DNA from: Pseudomonas thivervalensis
GTDB lineage: Bacteria; Pseudomonadota; Gammaproteobacteria; Pseudomonadales; Pseudomonadaceae
Length of the DNA stretch: 64,000 bases
Assembly (NCBI RefSeq): GCF_001269655.1
Contig: NZ_LHVE01000012.1
Location: forward strand, 186,001-250,000
Reading direction: 5' to 3'
Shown: positions 23,983-34,460 of the stretch, one piece after another
Layout: each line of letters opens with the position of its first letter
Numbering within the stretch: the first letter of the stretch is position 1
Program-made: the position numbers and the translations under genes
Notes under the pieces: generated by a model
What the model was told of the DNA's origin: nothing
Seen by the model: the letters and a program-made list of their open reading frames with translations, nothing else
The model's database searches: none

Positions 23983-26562
23983 TCACGCCAAGCGCGACAA
24001 CATTTCCTGCGCTTCGCTCTTCTGGGTGGCGTCGCCTTCGCTGAGGACTTCGCCGAGGATGTCGCGGGCGCCGTCGTTGTCGCCCATGTCGATGTAGGCC
24101 TGGGCCAAATCGAGCTTGGTCGCCACTTCATCGGTGCCGCTAAGGAAGTCGAAGTCCGGCTCGTCTTCAGCGCCCACCAGGGCATCTTCGGCGGTGAACG
24201 TCGGCTGGCCCAGGCTGTCGGACAAGCGATCCAGCTCGGCGTTGACATCGTCCAGTTCGGACTCGAAGGCGTCCTTGGGCTGGTCGGGGGCATCCATCTC
24301 GTCGGCGAGAGACAGATCGAAATCCGCTGGCAGCTCGAGATCATCCGCCGGCGTATCGTCCAAGGCCGGCGTTTGAGCCGCAGGCAACTCCAGGCCCTTG
24401 AGGTCGTCGTCCAGATCCAGCAGGAAGTCTTCATCGTCGAGCGCAGGGATCGGGGTCGGCGCATCGGCGCCCAGGTCCAGATCGAATTCCGACAAGTCGT
24501 CGAGGCTTTCGTTGGCCTCAGTCTGCTGCTTGAGCACCGACTCGAAACTCAGGTCGTCGTCTTCCGGGAACGCGTCCAGCTCGGCGACAGGCTCAGGGGC
24601 CGGTGCGACCGGGGTTTCCATATCATCCAGACTCAGGTCGAAGGCGCTGTCCAGCTCCTCGTCGGTCGGCGACTTGTCTTCCAGCAGGTCCTTGACGTAC
24701 TGCGCGTCCAGCTCAGCAGCGACCGTCGCGGCGGCCAGGCCAGCGGTGGTGGCGACGACCATGGCCGGGAAACGGCTTTTCAGCTGTTCGACCTGGGCGA
24801 AGTTGTCACCATTGGCCACCAACTGGCGCTCCTGGGCGACAAAGGCGTCACGGTCGCCTTGCTGACCGTAGACTTCCATCAGCTTCAGGCGCAGGTCGCT
24901 GCGCTGGGGTTCGGCCTTGATGCCCTGCTCGAGCAGGTCGGCAGCCTGGTTCAAGCGGCCGCGGTCCATATGGGACTGGGCCTGGGGCAGCACGTCGTCG
25001 GAGCGCTCGGCGGCCGGCGCCACCAATGGCGCGGCGATAGGCGGCGTGACCACCACAGGCGCGACCACCGGGGCCGGCTTGGGGGCTGGCGCAGGAGCCG
25101 GCGCAGGTTTTGGCTCGAGTTTTACGCTAGGCGGTGGAACCTCAATGCCCTCGAAGCTGCTCGGGGGCAGATCGAGCTCCGGGGAGAAGTCAGCCTCCTC
25201 CTCGAGGGCTCGGGCCATGCGCAGGTGTTTTTCCGCTTCCTGCTGGGCCTTGCGGCGACGGGCGAGCAACAACAGCAGCAACAGCAGGAGCAGCGCGCCG
25301 CCGCCAATCAAGCCCAGCAGGATCGGATTGGTCAGCAGGTCATTGTACTTTTGCTCGTTGGACGCGGCAGGCGTCGGCTCGACCGGTGCGGCAGGCGGAG
25401 TCGCTTCCGGGGCCGGCACGGGCGCAGCCGTCGGGGCCTGCGCCGCTGGCGCAGGCGTCAGCTCGGCGGACATCGCCGGAGGCGCCTCGCCCACAGGCGG
25501 AACGGCGGCACCTTCGGCCTGCATCTTGGCCAGTTGATTGTTCTTCAGCTCGATCAGGCGCTGCAGTTTGTCCAGTTGGCTCTGCAGATCCGCCATGCGG
25601 CTTTTCAGTTCTTCGTTATCCCGGCGCGCCGAATCGAGGCTTTCCTGGGTGACTGCAAGCTTGTTGGAGAGCGCCTGGGCATCGCCGGCAGCGCCCTTGC
25701 CGCCCGCCTTCGCCGCATCGGCCGACACCAGGCTCAAGTTGTCGCGACCGGCCGCCTGGGCCGGCGCGCCTTCACCACGGCCACGCTTGGTGGCATCCAA
25801 CTGCTGCTTGCCGGCACCCGCCACGCCACGCCGTCCCGAACGCCAGGCGGCGTTCTGCGCCGCCACTTCGGCGATGGCCTGGGGTTGCGGCAATGCCGTG
25901 CTTTGCACCGGATCCGGCAGGCGCAGCACCTGGCCGGTCTTGAGCAGGTTGATGTTGCCGTTGATGAACGCGTTCGGGTTCAACGCCTGGATCGCCAGCA
26001 TGGTTTGCTGGACCGACCCACCGTTGCGAACCTTGGCGGCGATTTCCCACAGGGTATCGCGCGGCGTGGTGGTGTACTGGGAAGGCTTGGTGGCCCCGGT
26101 AACCGGCGTGGACACGACCTGGGGCGGTTTTGCCCGGGCGGCATCGGCGGCCTGTGGCGAAAATTTGGAAGGATCAAGCAACACGCTATAGTCGCGCAGC
26201 AGGCGGCCGTTGGGCCACATTACCTGCACCAGGAACTTGACCATGGGTTCGGACAGCGGCCGGCTGGACGTGACCCGCAGGACACTCTTGCCGTTGGCGT
26301 TGATCACCGGGGTGAAGCTCAGGTCATTGAGAAAGGCCTGGCGATCGACCCCGGCCTTGGCGAAATCGTCGGGCGAGGCCAGGCTCGGCACGACTTCGGC
26401 GGCGGTCAGTTGCTGGACGTCGAGCAGCTCGATCTCGGCGACCAGGGGCTGGTTCGGCGTCGACTTCAGGGTCAATTCCCCCAGCCCGAGCGCTTGCGCC
26501 ATACCGGAGGACAGCGCCGAGGCGGCCGCTATTGCTAACACCAGTTTGCGAACTTGAACCAT
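23983..26562 (-). CDS. fimV: FimV-like peptidoglycan-binding polar hub protein
   Basis: An 859-residue FimV. Signal peptide ('LVLAIAAASALSSGMAQA'), N-terminal FimV domain ('LGELTLKSTPNQPLVAEIEL'), LysM domain at ~175-230 ('DTLWEIAAKVR...LKTGQVLRLP'), a coiled coil ~310-345, a Pro/Ala linker, one membrane helix near ~445 (a run of ten leucines), then an acidic cytoplasmic region with TPR and the C-terminal FimV motif ('LDLAQAYIDMGDNDGARDIL'). FimV scaffolds type IV pili and polar signalling. The product is very acidic, typical of the family. Start at 26562 gives the signal peptide. Confidence 0.94.
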   Translation of the reverse strand: MVQVRKLVLAIAAASALSSGMAQALGLGELTLKSTPNQPLVAEIELLDVQQLTAAEVVPSLASPDDFAKAGVDRQAFLNDLSFTPVINANGKSVLRVTSSRPLSEPMVKFLVQVMWPNGRLLRDYSVLLDPSKFSPQAADAARAKPPQVVSTPVTGATKPSQYTTTPRDTLWEIAAKVRNGGSVQQTMLAIQALNPNAFINGNINLLKTGQVLRLPDPVQSTALPQPQAIAEVAAQNAAWRSGRRGVAGAGKQQLDATKRGRGEGAPAQAAGRDNLSLVSADAAKAGGKGAAGDAQALSNKLAVTQESLDSARRDNEELKSRMADLQSQLDKLQRLIELKNNQLAKMQAEGAAVPPVGEAPPAMSAELTPAPAAQAPTAAPVPAPEATPPAAPVEPTPAASNEQKYNDLLTNPILLGLIGGGALLLLLLLLLLARRRKAQQEAEKHLRMARALEEEADFSPELDLPPSSFEGIEVPPPSVKLEPKPAPAPAPAPKPAPVVAPVVVTPPIAAPLVAPAAERSDDVLPQAQSHMDRGRLNQAADLLEQGIKAEPQRSDLRLKLMEVYGQQGDRDAFVAQERQLVANGDNFAQVEQLKSRFPAMVVATTAGLAAATVAAELDAQYVKDLLEDKSPTDEELDSAFDLSLDDMETPVAPAPEPVAELDAFPEDDDLSFESVLKQQTEANESLDDLSEFDLDLGADAPTPIPALDDEDFLLDLDDDLKGLELPAAQTPALDDTPADDLELPADFDLSLADEMDAPDQPKDAFESELDDVNAELDRLSDSLGQPTFTAEDALVGAEDEPDFDFLSGTDEVATKLDLAQAYIDMGDNDGARDILGEVLSEGDATQKSEAQEMLSRLA

Positions 26563-26771
26563 AGCCTCTTCCTTTGTATGAACATTCCTCGGCCAGCGAG
26601 AAGGTATTGATGCCGCTGCCGTAAGGCATTGCGCGCAGCCCCCAAGGACGGTGTGCGCGATCATTTCACTCATGCCCCGGGAAAGTCCCCCAGAGGGATG
26701 TTCGCCTTCAGCATTCCGACCAAGCATAGCGCCCAGCTAGAATCATTCGACAAATTGACGCCAAGTATCTT

Positions 26772-27782
26772 TTACAGCAAGTCTTTTATCAACAACTCAG
26801 CCACCTGCACCGCATTGAGCGCCGCGCCCTTGCGCACGTTATCTGACGTCAGCCACATATTTAGTTCAGCCGGATCGTCGATCCCACCGCGTACCCGACC
26901 AACGTAGACCACATCCTGCCCCACTGCATCACCCACCGCAGTCGGGTAATCGCCCGCCTCCACCAGCTCGATACCGGGCGCCGCTTCCAGGGCCGCGTTG
27001 ACCTTGGCCAGGTCGACGGCATTGGCAGACTGCACGGTCACGCTAAAGCTATCGCCAAAAAACACCGGGGCTTGAATGCAAGTGACGGAAATCTTTAACA
27101 AAGGTTGATCCAGCACCTGGCGCAACTCACGGACCAGGCGCTTTTCCAGGGACGTATGGCCCTGCTCGTCCGGGGCGCCGACCTGGGCCAGCAGATTGAA
27201 CGCCATCTGCCGGTCAAAGAACTTCGGCTCCAGTGGACGGGCGTTGAGTAGCTCGGCGGTCTGGCGCGCCAGCTCGCTCACGGCCACGCGGCCCTGGGCC
27301 GATACCGCAAGGCTGGCGGTCAGGCTGATGCGCTGCAGATCCAGGCATTCACGCAGCGGTGCGAGCACGACCGCCAAGGCCGTGGCCGATGCGCTGGGGC
27401 TGCTGACCTGCAACGGTTTGCCCAGGCCAACCAGGACCTGGGCGTTGGCTTCCGGCACGATCTGCGGCGCCTGCTCGGGCGGCAAGGCGCCGGACAAGTC
27501 GATCAACGCACAGCCGGCCGCCGTGGCCCGCGGGGCGAAACTCAGGGTCACCGCCGGGCCGGCGGCGAAGAACACCAGTTGGACTTTGCTGAAATCGAAT
27601 TCGTCGACCTCACGCACCCGCACGTTTTTGCTGCGAAACATCACCGAGCTGCCTGCCGATTCGCTGCTGGCCAGCAGGTGCAGGTTGCCGACCGGGAAGT
27701 CCCGCTCTTCGAGAATCTGGACGAGGGTTTCGCCGACAGTGCCGGTGGCGCCGATCACGGCAATATCAAAGGACTGGCTCAT
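26772..27782 (-). CDS. aspartate-semialdehyde dehydrogenase-like protein lacking the catalytic Cys (USG-1 type)
   Basis: A 336-residue Asd paralogue. The Rossmann start 'IAVIGATGTVGETLVQIL' and the C-terminal 'VGRVRGGIDDPAELNMWL' are typical, but the active-site segment reads SPSASAT (about 128-134) where true enzymes have NPNCST, so the acylation cysteine is an alanine. It resembles the USG-1 proteins and the PA3116-type Pseudomonas gene I recall. It is next to the genuine asd gene (starting 1.36 kb upstream on the same strand). It is probably a pseudoenzyme with a structural or regulatory role. Confidence 0.88.
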   Translation of the reverse strand: MSQSFDIAVIGATGTVGETLVQILEERDFPVGNLHLLASSESAGSSVMFRSKNVRVREVDEFDFSKVQLVFFAAGPAVTLSFAPRATAAGCALIDLSGALPPEQAPQIVPEANAQVLVGLGKPLQVSSPSASATALAVVLAPLRECLDLQRISLTASLAVSAQGRVAVSELARQTAELLNARPLEPKFFDRQMAFNLLAQVGAPDEQGHTSLEKRLVRELRQVLDQPLLKISVTCIQAPVFFGDSFSVTVQSANAVDLAKVNAALEAAPGIELVEAGDYPTAVGDAVGQDVVYVGRVRGGIDDPAELNMWLTSDNVRKGAALNAVQVAELLIKDLL

Positions 27783-27861
27783 GGGTCTACCTCAGGTAAA
27801 ACGTGGGGAGCGGCACTTTACCGGGTGGTTGGCGGGCAAGCAATTGAACACAGGAGAACCT

Positions 27862-27955
27862 GTGGCGAGGGAGCTTGCTCCCGCTCGGTTACGCAGCAAC
27901 CGCTAGCGCTTTGGGGCCGCTTCGCAGCCCAGCGGGAGCAAGCTCCCTCGCCACG
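27862..27955. repeat. inverted REP pair (gtggcgaggga family)
   Basis: Head-to-head copies of GTGGCGAGGGAGCTTGCTCC between asd and the asd-like gene, with a GGCCGCTTCGCAGCC-type centre. Confidence 0.8.
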
Positions 27956-27976
27956 GAAAACTCACCAAACCGACAT

Positions 27977-28012
27977 AAAAAAACCCGCACCTCTCACAAG
28001 GCACGGGTTCTT
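27977..28012 (-). terminator. asd terminator
   Basis: AACCCGTGCC-TTGTGAGA-GGTGCGGGTT followed by seven Ts on the minus strand, just after the asd stop. Confidence 0.88.
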
Positions 28013-28028
28013 TCACAGCCGCAATCGA

Positions 28029-29141
28029 TCAACGCTCGAGCAGGATCCGCAGCATGCGGCGCAGCGGTTCGGCCGCGCCCCACAGCAGTTGGTCGCCGAC
28101 GGTGAAGGCACCGACGAATTGCGAACCCATGTTCAGTTTGCGCAGACGGCCCACCGGTACATTCAGGGTGCCGGTGACCTTGGTCGGACTCAGCTCCTGC
28201 ATACTGGTTTCGCGGTTGTTTGGCACCAGCTTGACCCAAGGGTTGTGCTGGCTGATCAGGCCTTCGATGTCGGCGATCGGCACGTCTTTGTTCAGCTTGA
28301 TGGTCAGCGCCTGGCTGTGGCAACGCATGGCGCCGATGCGCACGCAGATGCCGTCCACCGGGATCGGGCTCTTGAAGCGACCCAGGATCTTGTTGGTTTC
28401 GGCCTGGGCTTTCCACTCTTCACGGCTCTGGCCGTTGGGCAGTTCCTTGTCGATCCAAGGGATCAGGCTGCCGGCCAGCGGCACGCCGAAATTCTCGGTC
28501 GGGTAGGCATCGCTGCGCATCGCTTCGGCGACCTTGCGGTCGATGTCCAGAATGGCACTGGCCGGGTTCGCCAGTTCATCGGCCACGGCGCCGTGGGTCA
28601 CGCCCATTTGCTTGATCAGCTCGCGCATGTGCTGCGCGCCACCGCCGGAAGCCGCCTGGTAGGTCATCGCGCTCATCCACTCCACCAGACCGGCTTCGAA
28701 CAGGCCGCCCAGGCCCATCAGCATCAGGCTGACGGTGCAGTTGCCGCCGATGTAGTTCTTGGTGCCCGCATCCAGCTGCTGGTCGATGACCTTGCGGTTG
28801 ACCGGGTCGAGGATGATCACCGCATCGTCCTGCATGCGCAGGCTGGAAGCGGCGTCGATCCAGTAACCCTGCCAGCCGGCTTCACGCAGCTTGGGGAACA
28901 CTTCGCTGGTGTAGTCGCCGCCCTGGCAGGTCAGGATCACGTCGAGGGTCTTGAGCTCTTCGATGCTGTAGGCATCCTTGAGCACACCGGTGTCCTTGCC
29001 CACGGACGGGCCCTGGCCACCAACGTTGGAGGTGGTGAAAAACACCGGCTCAATGAGATCGAAATCCTGCTCTTCCAGCATTCGCTGCATGAGCACGGAA
29101 CCGACCATGCCGCGCCAACCGATCAGACCTACACGTTTCAT
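28029..29141 (-). CDS. asd: aspartate-semialdehyde dehydrogenase
   Basis: A 370-residue enzyme that reduces aspartyl phosphate to the semialdehyde, the branch point to Lys/DAP, Met and Thr. 'VGLIGWRGMVGSVLMQRM' binds NADP and 'YIGGNCTVSLM' contains the catalytic Cys135; 'RIGAMRCHSQALT' carries the conserved His region. Length and motifs match the gammaproteobacterial Asd (E. coli 367 aa). The start at 29141 gives 'MKRVGLIGW'. A hairpin with a short T tract separates it from leuB. Confidence 0.96.
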   Translation of the reverse strand: MKRVGLIGWRGMVGSVLMQRMLEEQDFDLIEPVFFTTSNVGGQGPSVGKDTGVLKDAYSIEELKTLDVILTCQGGDYTSEVFPKLREAGWQGYWIDAASSLRMQDDAVIILDPVNRKVIDQQLDAGTKNYIGGNCTVSLMLMGLGGLFEAGLVEWMSAMTYQAASGGGAQHMRELIKQMGVTHGAVADELANPASAILDIDRKVAEAMRSDAYPTENFGVPLAGSLIPWIDKELPNGQSREEWKAQAETNKILGRFKSPIPVDGICVRIGAMRCHSQALTIKLNKDVPIADIEGLISQHNPWVKLVPNNRETSMQELSPTKVTGTLNVPVGRLRKLNMGSQFVGAFTVGDQLLWGAAEPLRRMLRILLER

Positions 29142-29157
29142 CGCAACTACACCTATA

Positions 29158-29190
29158 CAAAAGTGGGCCACCGTCGAAGCGGTGGGCCCG
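29158..29190 (-). terminator. hairpin between leuB and asd
   Basis: GGGCCCACCG-CTTCGA-CGGTGGCCC (one bulged base) then TTTTG on the minus strand; probably a terminator or attenuating hairpin after leuB. Confidence 0.6.
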
Positions 29191-29195
29191 AAAGA

Positions 29196-30278
<1,083 letters not shown>

Positions 30279-30344
30279 GCTTTCCTCGTTTGCTCTGTCG
30301 ACACGGGCCCGGGCTTCGTACCCAAGGCCGGGCCGGGAAAAATG

Positions 30345-31109
30345 CTATCGCTCGGCCCACAGCACCAGTACATCTGTACTGAACGAACCATCGGCCTCAA
30401 TCTCAAAATATTCACGCACTTCGTCGCCCATCGATCGCTGTAGCTGGAGAATCGCCGCACGCATCACCTCGGGCGTGCGCATGCGTTCGACCCAGGAGCG
30501 GTACTCCAGGCGCAGGCGCTGACGCGAGGTGCTGCGGGTGTGCAGCCCCGCTTCGCTGACCTGGCGCAACCATTCATCGGCCGAATAATCGCGCACATGG
30601 CTGGTGTCGCGCAGCACTTCGATGCTTTGCAGGTAGGTGTCCAGCAACGGCATGCCCGGCGACAGGATGTCGATGAACGCCATCACCCCGCCCGGCTTGA
30701 GCACCCGCCGTACTTCCCGCAGCGCCAGGCCGAGGTCGCTCCAATGATGCGCCGAATAACGGCTGAACACGAAGTCGAACTCAGCGTCGGCGAACGGCAG
30801 GCGCTCGGCGGCGCCACGGACCGTGCTGATATTGCCCAGGCCACGCTCGGCCGCTGCTGCGGTCACAACATCCAACATCTGTTGGGACAGATCGTAGGCC
30901 ACCACTTCACCGGCCAGTGGCGCCACATGGAAACTCACATGGCCAGCGCCGCAACCCAGGTCCAGCACACGGGCATCGCCACGACCGGCCAACGCCGCCT
31001 GTAGCAGCGCGAACTCGGCGCCCTGGGCGTGCACGGCACTGCTCAGGTAGGCCGAGGCCTGTTCACCGAATTGCTTTTGTACGACTTGGCTGTGGGCGGT
31101 GCTGGTCAT
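30345..31109 (-). CDS. class I SAM-dependent methyltransferase (UbiE/Methyltransf_11 type)
   Basis: A 254-residue methyltransferase. Motif I is 'VLDLGCGAGHVSFHVA' (about residues 48-63), followed by 'AYDLSQQMLDVV' (acidic residue for SAM ribose), 'AERLPFADAEFDFVFSRYSA' and 'VRRVLKPGGVMAFIDIL'. The substrate is unknown. It lies between leuD and leuB, where P. aeruginosa also has a methyltransferase (PA3119 as I recall), so the placement is conserved rather than random. The ATG at 31109 was chosen over 31199 because the extra residues are shadow-like. Confidence 0.88.
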   Translation of the reverse strand: MTSTAHSQVVQKQFGEQASAYLSSAVHAQGAEFALLQAALAGRGDARVLDLGCGAGHVSFHVAPLAGEVVAYDLSQQMLDVVTAAAAERGLGNISTVRGAAERLPFADAEFDFVFSRYSAHHWSDLGLALREVRRVLKPGGVMAFIDILSPGMPLLDTYLQSIEVLRDTSHVRDYSADEWLRQVSEAGLHTRSTSRQRLRLEYRSWVERMRTPEVMRAAILQLQRSMGDEVREYFEIEADGSFSTDVLVLWAER

Positions 31110-31155
31110 GGGGACTTCCTTTTTGGGTCTAGCTTTGTATTGCCAGTGCCGCCGT

Positions 31156-31234
31156 CTTCGCGAGCAAGCCCGCTCCCACACTGGATTAGCGGCGTTCACA
31201 AAACCCCTTGTGGGAGCGGGCTTGCTCGCGAAGA
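31156..31234. repeat. inverted REP pair (tgtgggagcg family)
   Basis: CTTCGCGAGCAAGCCCGCTC and its complement near 31230 face each other across ~25 bases between the methyltransferase start and leuD. Confidence 0.8.
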
Positions 31235-31266
31235 GGCCAGCACTGACTGCATCAATTTCCGGTCAA

Positions 31267-31911
31267 TCAAGCATCGCGAAACAACCAAGGCTGGCTCGCC
31301 CGATGCTTGGCCTCGAACGCGGCAATCGCCTCGCCGTCCTGCAAGGTCAGGCCGATGTCATCCAGGCCATTGAGCAGGCAATGCTTGCGGAACGCGTCGA
31401 TCTCGAAACCCAGCACCTTGCCGTCGGGACGGGTCACGGTCTGGGCCGCCAGGTCGATCTGCAATTGATAGCCCGGGTTGGCCTCGACCTGCTGGAACAA
31501 CTCATCCACATCTGCATCGCTGAGGATGATCGGCAGCAAGCCGTTCTTGAAGCTGTTGTTGAAGAAGATGTCGGCGTAGCTCGGCGCGATGATGCTGCGG
31601 AAACCGTATTCCTCCAGCGCCCATGGCGCGTGCTCGCGACTCGAACCGCAGCCGAAATTCTCCCGGGCCAGCAACACGCTGGCGCCCTGGTAACGCTCGG
31701 CATTGAGCACGAAATCCTTGTTCAACGGCCGCTTGGAGTTGTCCTGGTACGGCTGGCCGACATCCAGGTAGCGCCATTCGTCGAACAGGTTCGGGCCGAA
31801 ACCGGTGCGCTTGATGGACTTCAAGAACTGCTTGGGAATGATCTGGTCGGTGTCGACGTTGGCACGATCCAAAGGCGCGACAAGACCGGTGTGCTGGGTA
31901 AAAGCTTTCAT
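31267..31911 (-). CDS. leuD: 3-isopropylmalate dehydratase small subunit
   Basis: A 214-residue swivelling domain of isopropylmalate isomerase. 'TGLVAPLDRANVDTDQIIPK' at the N terminus and 'LLARENFGCGSSREHAPWAL' are family signatures. It pairs with LeuC to isomerise 2-isopropylmalate to 3-isopropylmalate. The gap from leuC is 11 bases, so the two are co-transcribed. Confidence 0.96.
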   Translation of the reverse strand: MKAFTQHTGLVAPLDRANVDTDQIIPKQFLKSIKRTGFGPNLFDEWRYLDVGQPYQDNSKRPLNKDFVLNAERYQGASVLLARENFGCGSSREHAPWALEEYGFRSIIAPSYADIFFNNSFKNGLLPIILSDADVDELFQQVEANPGYQLQIDLAAQTVTRPDGKVLGFEIDAFRKHCLLNGLDDIGLTLQDGEAIAAFEAKHRASQPWLFRDA

Positions 31912-31922
31912 GCTGCGCTCCT

Positions 31923-33341
31923 TCAGATCAATTCGCGGACGTCGACGAAACGGCCGTTGACAGCCGCGGCCGCGGCCATGGCCGGGCTCACCAGGTGCGT
32001 ACGGCCACCGGCGCCCTGACGGCCTTCGAAGTTACGGTTGGAGGTGGAGGCACAATGCTCGCCCGACTCCAAGCGGTCCGGGTTCATCGCCAGGCACATC
32101 GAGCACCCTGGCTCACGCCATTCGAAACCGGCTTCGAGGAAAATCTTGTCCAGCCCTTCCGCTTCCGCCTGGGCCTTCACCAGGCCCGAGCCCGGCACCA
32201 CGATGGCCTGCTTGATGGTCGAAGCAACCTTGCGACCCTTGGCGATCACTGCAGCGGCGCGCAGGTCTTCGATCCGCGAGTTGGTGCAAGAGCCGATGAA
32301 CACGCGGTCGAGCTGAATGTCGGTGATCGCCTGGTTGGCGCTCAAGCCCATGTACTTCAAGGCGCGGACGATGGAGTCGCGCTTGACCAGGTCCATTTCC
32401 TTGGCCGGATCCGGCACGTTCTGGTCCACCGCCAAAACCATTTCCGGCGAAGTGCCCCAGCTCACTTGCGGCTTGATCTGCGTCGCGTCGAGCTCGACCA
32501 CGGTGTCGAATTTGGCATCGGCATCGGAAACCAGGTCTTTCCAGGCTTCGACCGCCATGTCCCATTCCGCGCCTTTTGGCGAGAACGGACGGCCCTTGAC
32601 GTATTCCACGGTTTTTTCATCGGCGGCCACCAGGCCAACGCGGGCACCGGCCTCGATGGACATGTTGCAAATGGTCATGCGGCCTTCGACGGACAAGTCG
32701 CGGATCGCACTGCCGGCGAACTCGATGGCATGGCCGTTACCGCCGGCGGTGCCGATCTTGCCGATCACGGCCAGGACGATGTCCTTGGCGGTCACGCCGA
32801 ACGGCAACTTGCCTTCGACGCGCACCAGCATGTTTTTCATTTTCTTGGCGACCAGGCACTGGGTGGCGAGCACATGCTCCACCTCGGACGTGCCGATGCC
32901 ATGGGCCAGGGCGCCGAAAGCACCGTGGGTCGAGGTGTGCGAGTCGCCGCAGACCACGGTCATGCCCGGCAAGGTCGCGCCCTGCTCCGGGCCAATGACA
33001 TGGACGATGCCCTGGCGCACATCATTCATCTTGAATTCGACGATGCCGTATTCGTCACAGTTATCGTCGAGGGTCTGGACCTGCAGGCGCGAAACCTGGT
33101 CGGCAATCGCCTCGATGCCGCCCTTGCGCTCCGGCGTGGTCGGTACGTTGTGGTCCGGGGTCGCGATGTTGGCATCGATGCGCCACGGCTTGCGCCCGGC
33201 CAGGCGCAGGCCTTCGAAGGCTTGCGGCGACGTCACTTCGTGAATGATGTGACGGTCGATGTAGATCAGCGCCGAGCCATCGTCGCGCTGCTTGACCAAA
33301 TGCGAATCCCAGAGCTTGTCGTAGAGCGTTTTGCCGGCCAT
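31923..33341 (-). CDS. leuC: 3-isopropylmalate dehydratase large subunit
   Basis: A 472-residue aconitase-family subunit. The 4Fe-4S ligands lie in 'FIGSCTNSRIEDLRAAA' and 'CSMCLAMNPDRL'; 'MAGKTLYDKLWDSH' is the standard N terminus and 'VCGDSHTSTHGAFGALAHGI' a substrate loop. First gene of leuC-leuD-methyltransferase-leuB. It is divergent from a LysR gene, with a ~157-base control region between. Confidence 0.96.
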   Translation of the reverse strand: MAGKTLYDKLWDSHLVKQRDDGSALIYIDRHIIHEVTSPQAFEGLRLAGRKPWRIDANIATPDHNVPTTPERKGGIEAIADQVSRLQVQTLDDNCDEYGIVEFKMNDVRQGIVHVIGPEQGATLPGMTVVCGDSHTSTHGAFGALAHGIGTSEVEHVLATQCLVAKKMKNMLVRVEGKLPFGVTAKDIVLAVIGKIGTAGGNGHAIEFAGSAIRDLSVEGRMTICNMSIEAGARVGLVAADEKTVEYVKGRPFSPKGAEWDMAVEAWKDLVSDADAKFDTVVELDATQIKPQVSWGTSPEMVLAVDQNVPDPAKEMDLVKRDSIVRALKYMGLSANQAITDIQLDRVFIGSCTNSRIEDLRAAAVIAKGRKVASTIKQAIVVPGSGLVKAQAEAEGLDKIFLEAGFEWREPGCSMCLAMNPDRLESGEHCASTSNRNFEGRQGAGGRTHLVSPAMAAAAAVNGRFVDVRELI

Positions 33342-33498
33342 CAGACGGTTTCCTCATCAGCTTGTTTCTATGCCCCGGGCCTTGAACGAATCAATAACCC
33401 CTTGGCTTGTGAGGCTGATCCTATGGGGTTACATTAAATAACTCAAATTCATATTTTTCATGCTTTGCATAACCAACTGGAATCCAACTGGAACCGCC

Positions 33499-34389
33499 AT
33501 GGACCTCGCCAACCTCAATGCTTTTATTGCCATCGCCGAGACGGGCAGTTTCTCCGGCGCCGGCGAACGCCTGCACCTGACCCAGCCGGCCATCAGCAAG
33601 CGCATTGCCGGTCTCGAGCAGCAACTCAAGGTGCGCCTGTTCGACCGCCTGGGCCGTGAAGTGGGCCTGACCGAGGCCGGCCGGGCCCTGTTGCCGCGGG
33701 CTTATCAGATCCTCAACGTACTCGACGACACCCGCCGCGCCCTGACCAACCTGACCGGCGAAGTAACCGGGCGCCTGACCCTCGCCACCAGCCACCACAT
33801 CGGCCTGCACCGCCTGCCACCTTTATTGAGGGAGTTCACCCGGCGCTATCCCCAGGTGGCGCTGGATATCCAGTTCCTGGATTCGGAAGTGGCCTACGAA
33901 GAAATCCTCCATGGCCGGGCGGAACTGGCCGTCATCACCCTCGCCCCCGAACCCCACGCGCTGGTACGGGCCACGCCGGTGTGGGACGACCCCCTGGATT
34001 TCGTGGTGGCCCCGGAGCATGCCTTGCTGGAAAACAGCGCAGTGAGCCTGGCGGACATTGCCCTGCATCCGGCGGTGTTCCCGGGGGGCAACACCTTTAC
34101 CCATCACATCGTGCAACGGCTGTTCGAGGCCCAGGGCCTGACGCCGAACATCGCCATGAGCACGAATTATCTGGAAACCATAAAGATGATGGTCTCCATC
34201 GGCCTGGCCTGGAGCGTTCTGCCGCGCACCATGCTCGATGAACAGGTCGCGCGCATTCCTTTGCCGGGCATACAGCTCAGTCGCCAGCTAGGCTATATCT
34301 TGCACACCGAACGGACGCTATCGAACGCCGCACGGGCTTTCATGGCCTTACTGGACGCACAAATCGATTTGCCAGGGACAATGGCATAG
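33499..34389 (+). CDS. LysR-family regulator divergent from leuC
   Basis: A 296-residue LysR protein. The helix-turn-helix is at ~17-36 ('GSFSGAGERLHLTQPAISKR'), followed by the linker helix and the two-lobe effector domain ('GRLTLATSHHIGLHRLPPLL', 'VSIGLAWSVLPRTM'). The start at 33499 gives the canonical 'MDLANLNAFIAIAE'. The divergent position suggests it regulates leuCD, with isopropylmalate or a related intermediate as a plausible effector. This is inferred from layout only. Confidence 0.88.
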   Translation: MDLANLNAFIAIAETGSFSGAGERLHLTQPAISKRIAGLEQQLKVRLFDRLGREVGLTEAGRALLPRAYQILNVLDDTRRALTNLTGEVTGRLTLATSHHIGLHRLPPLLREFTRRYPQVALDIQFLDSEVAYEEILHGRAELAVITLAPEPHALVRATPVWDDPLDFVVAPEHALLENSAVSLADIALHPAVFPGGNTFTHHIVQRLFEAQGLTPNIAMSTNYLETIKMMVSIGLAWSVLPRTMLDEQVARIPLPGIQLSRQLGYILHTERTLSNAARAFMALLDAQIDLPGTMA

Positions 34390-34460
34390 GTTGTGCCGCG
34401 CCTGTAGGGCCTTGGATGCTTGTGCTTTATGCCCACACCCGCTCAAGGCTCGCTAGAAAA

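Noticed and set aside
23920..26538. 872-aa plus-strand frame antisense to fimV
   Set aside because: Shadow of fimV: composition (Gln/Arg/Gly repeats) reflects the acidic, repetitive sense strand. fimV is complete on the other strand.
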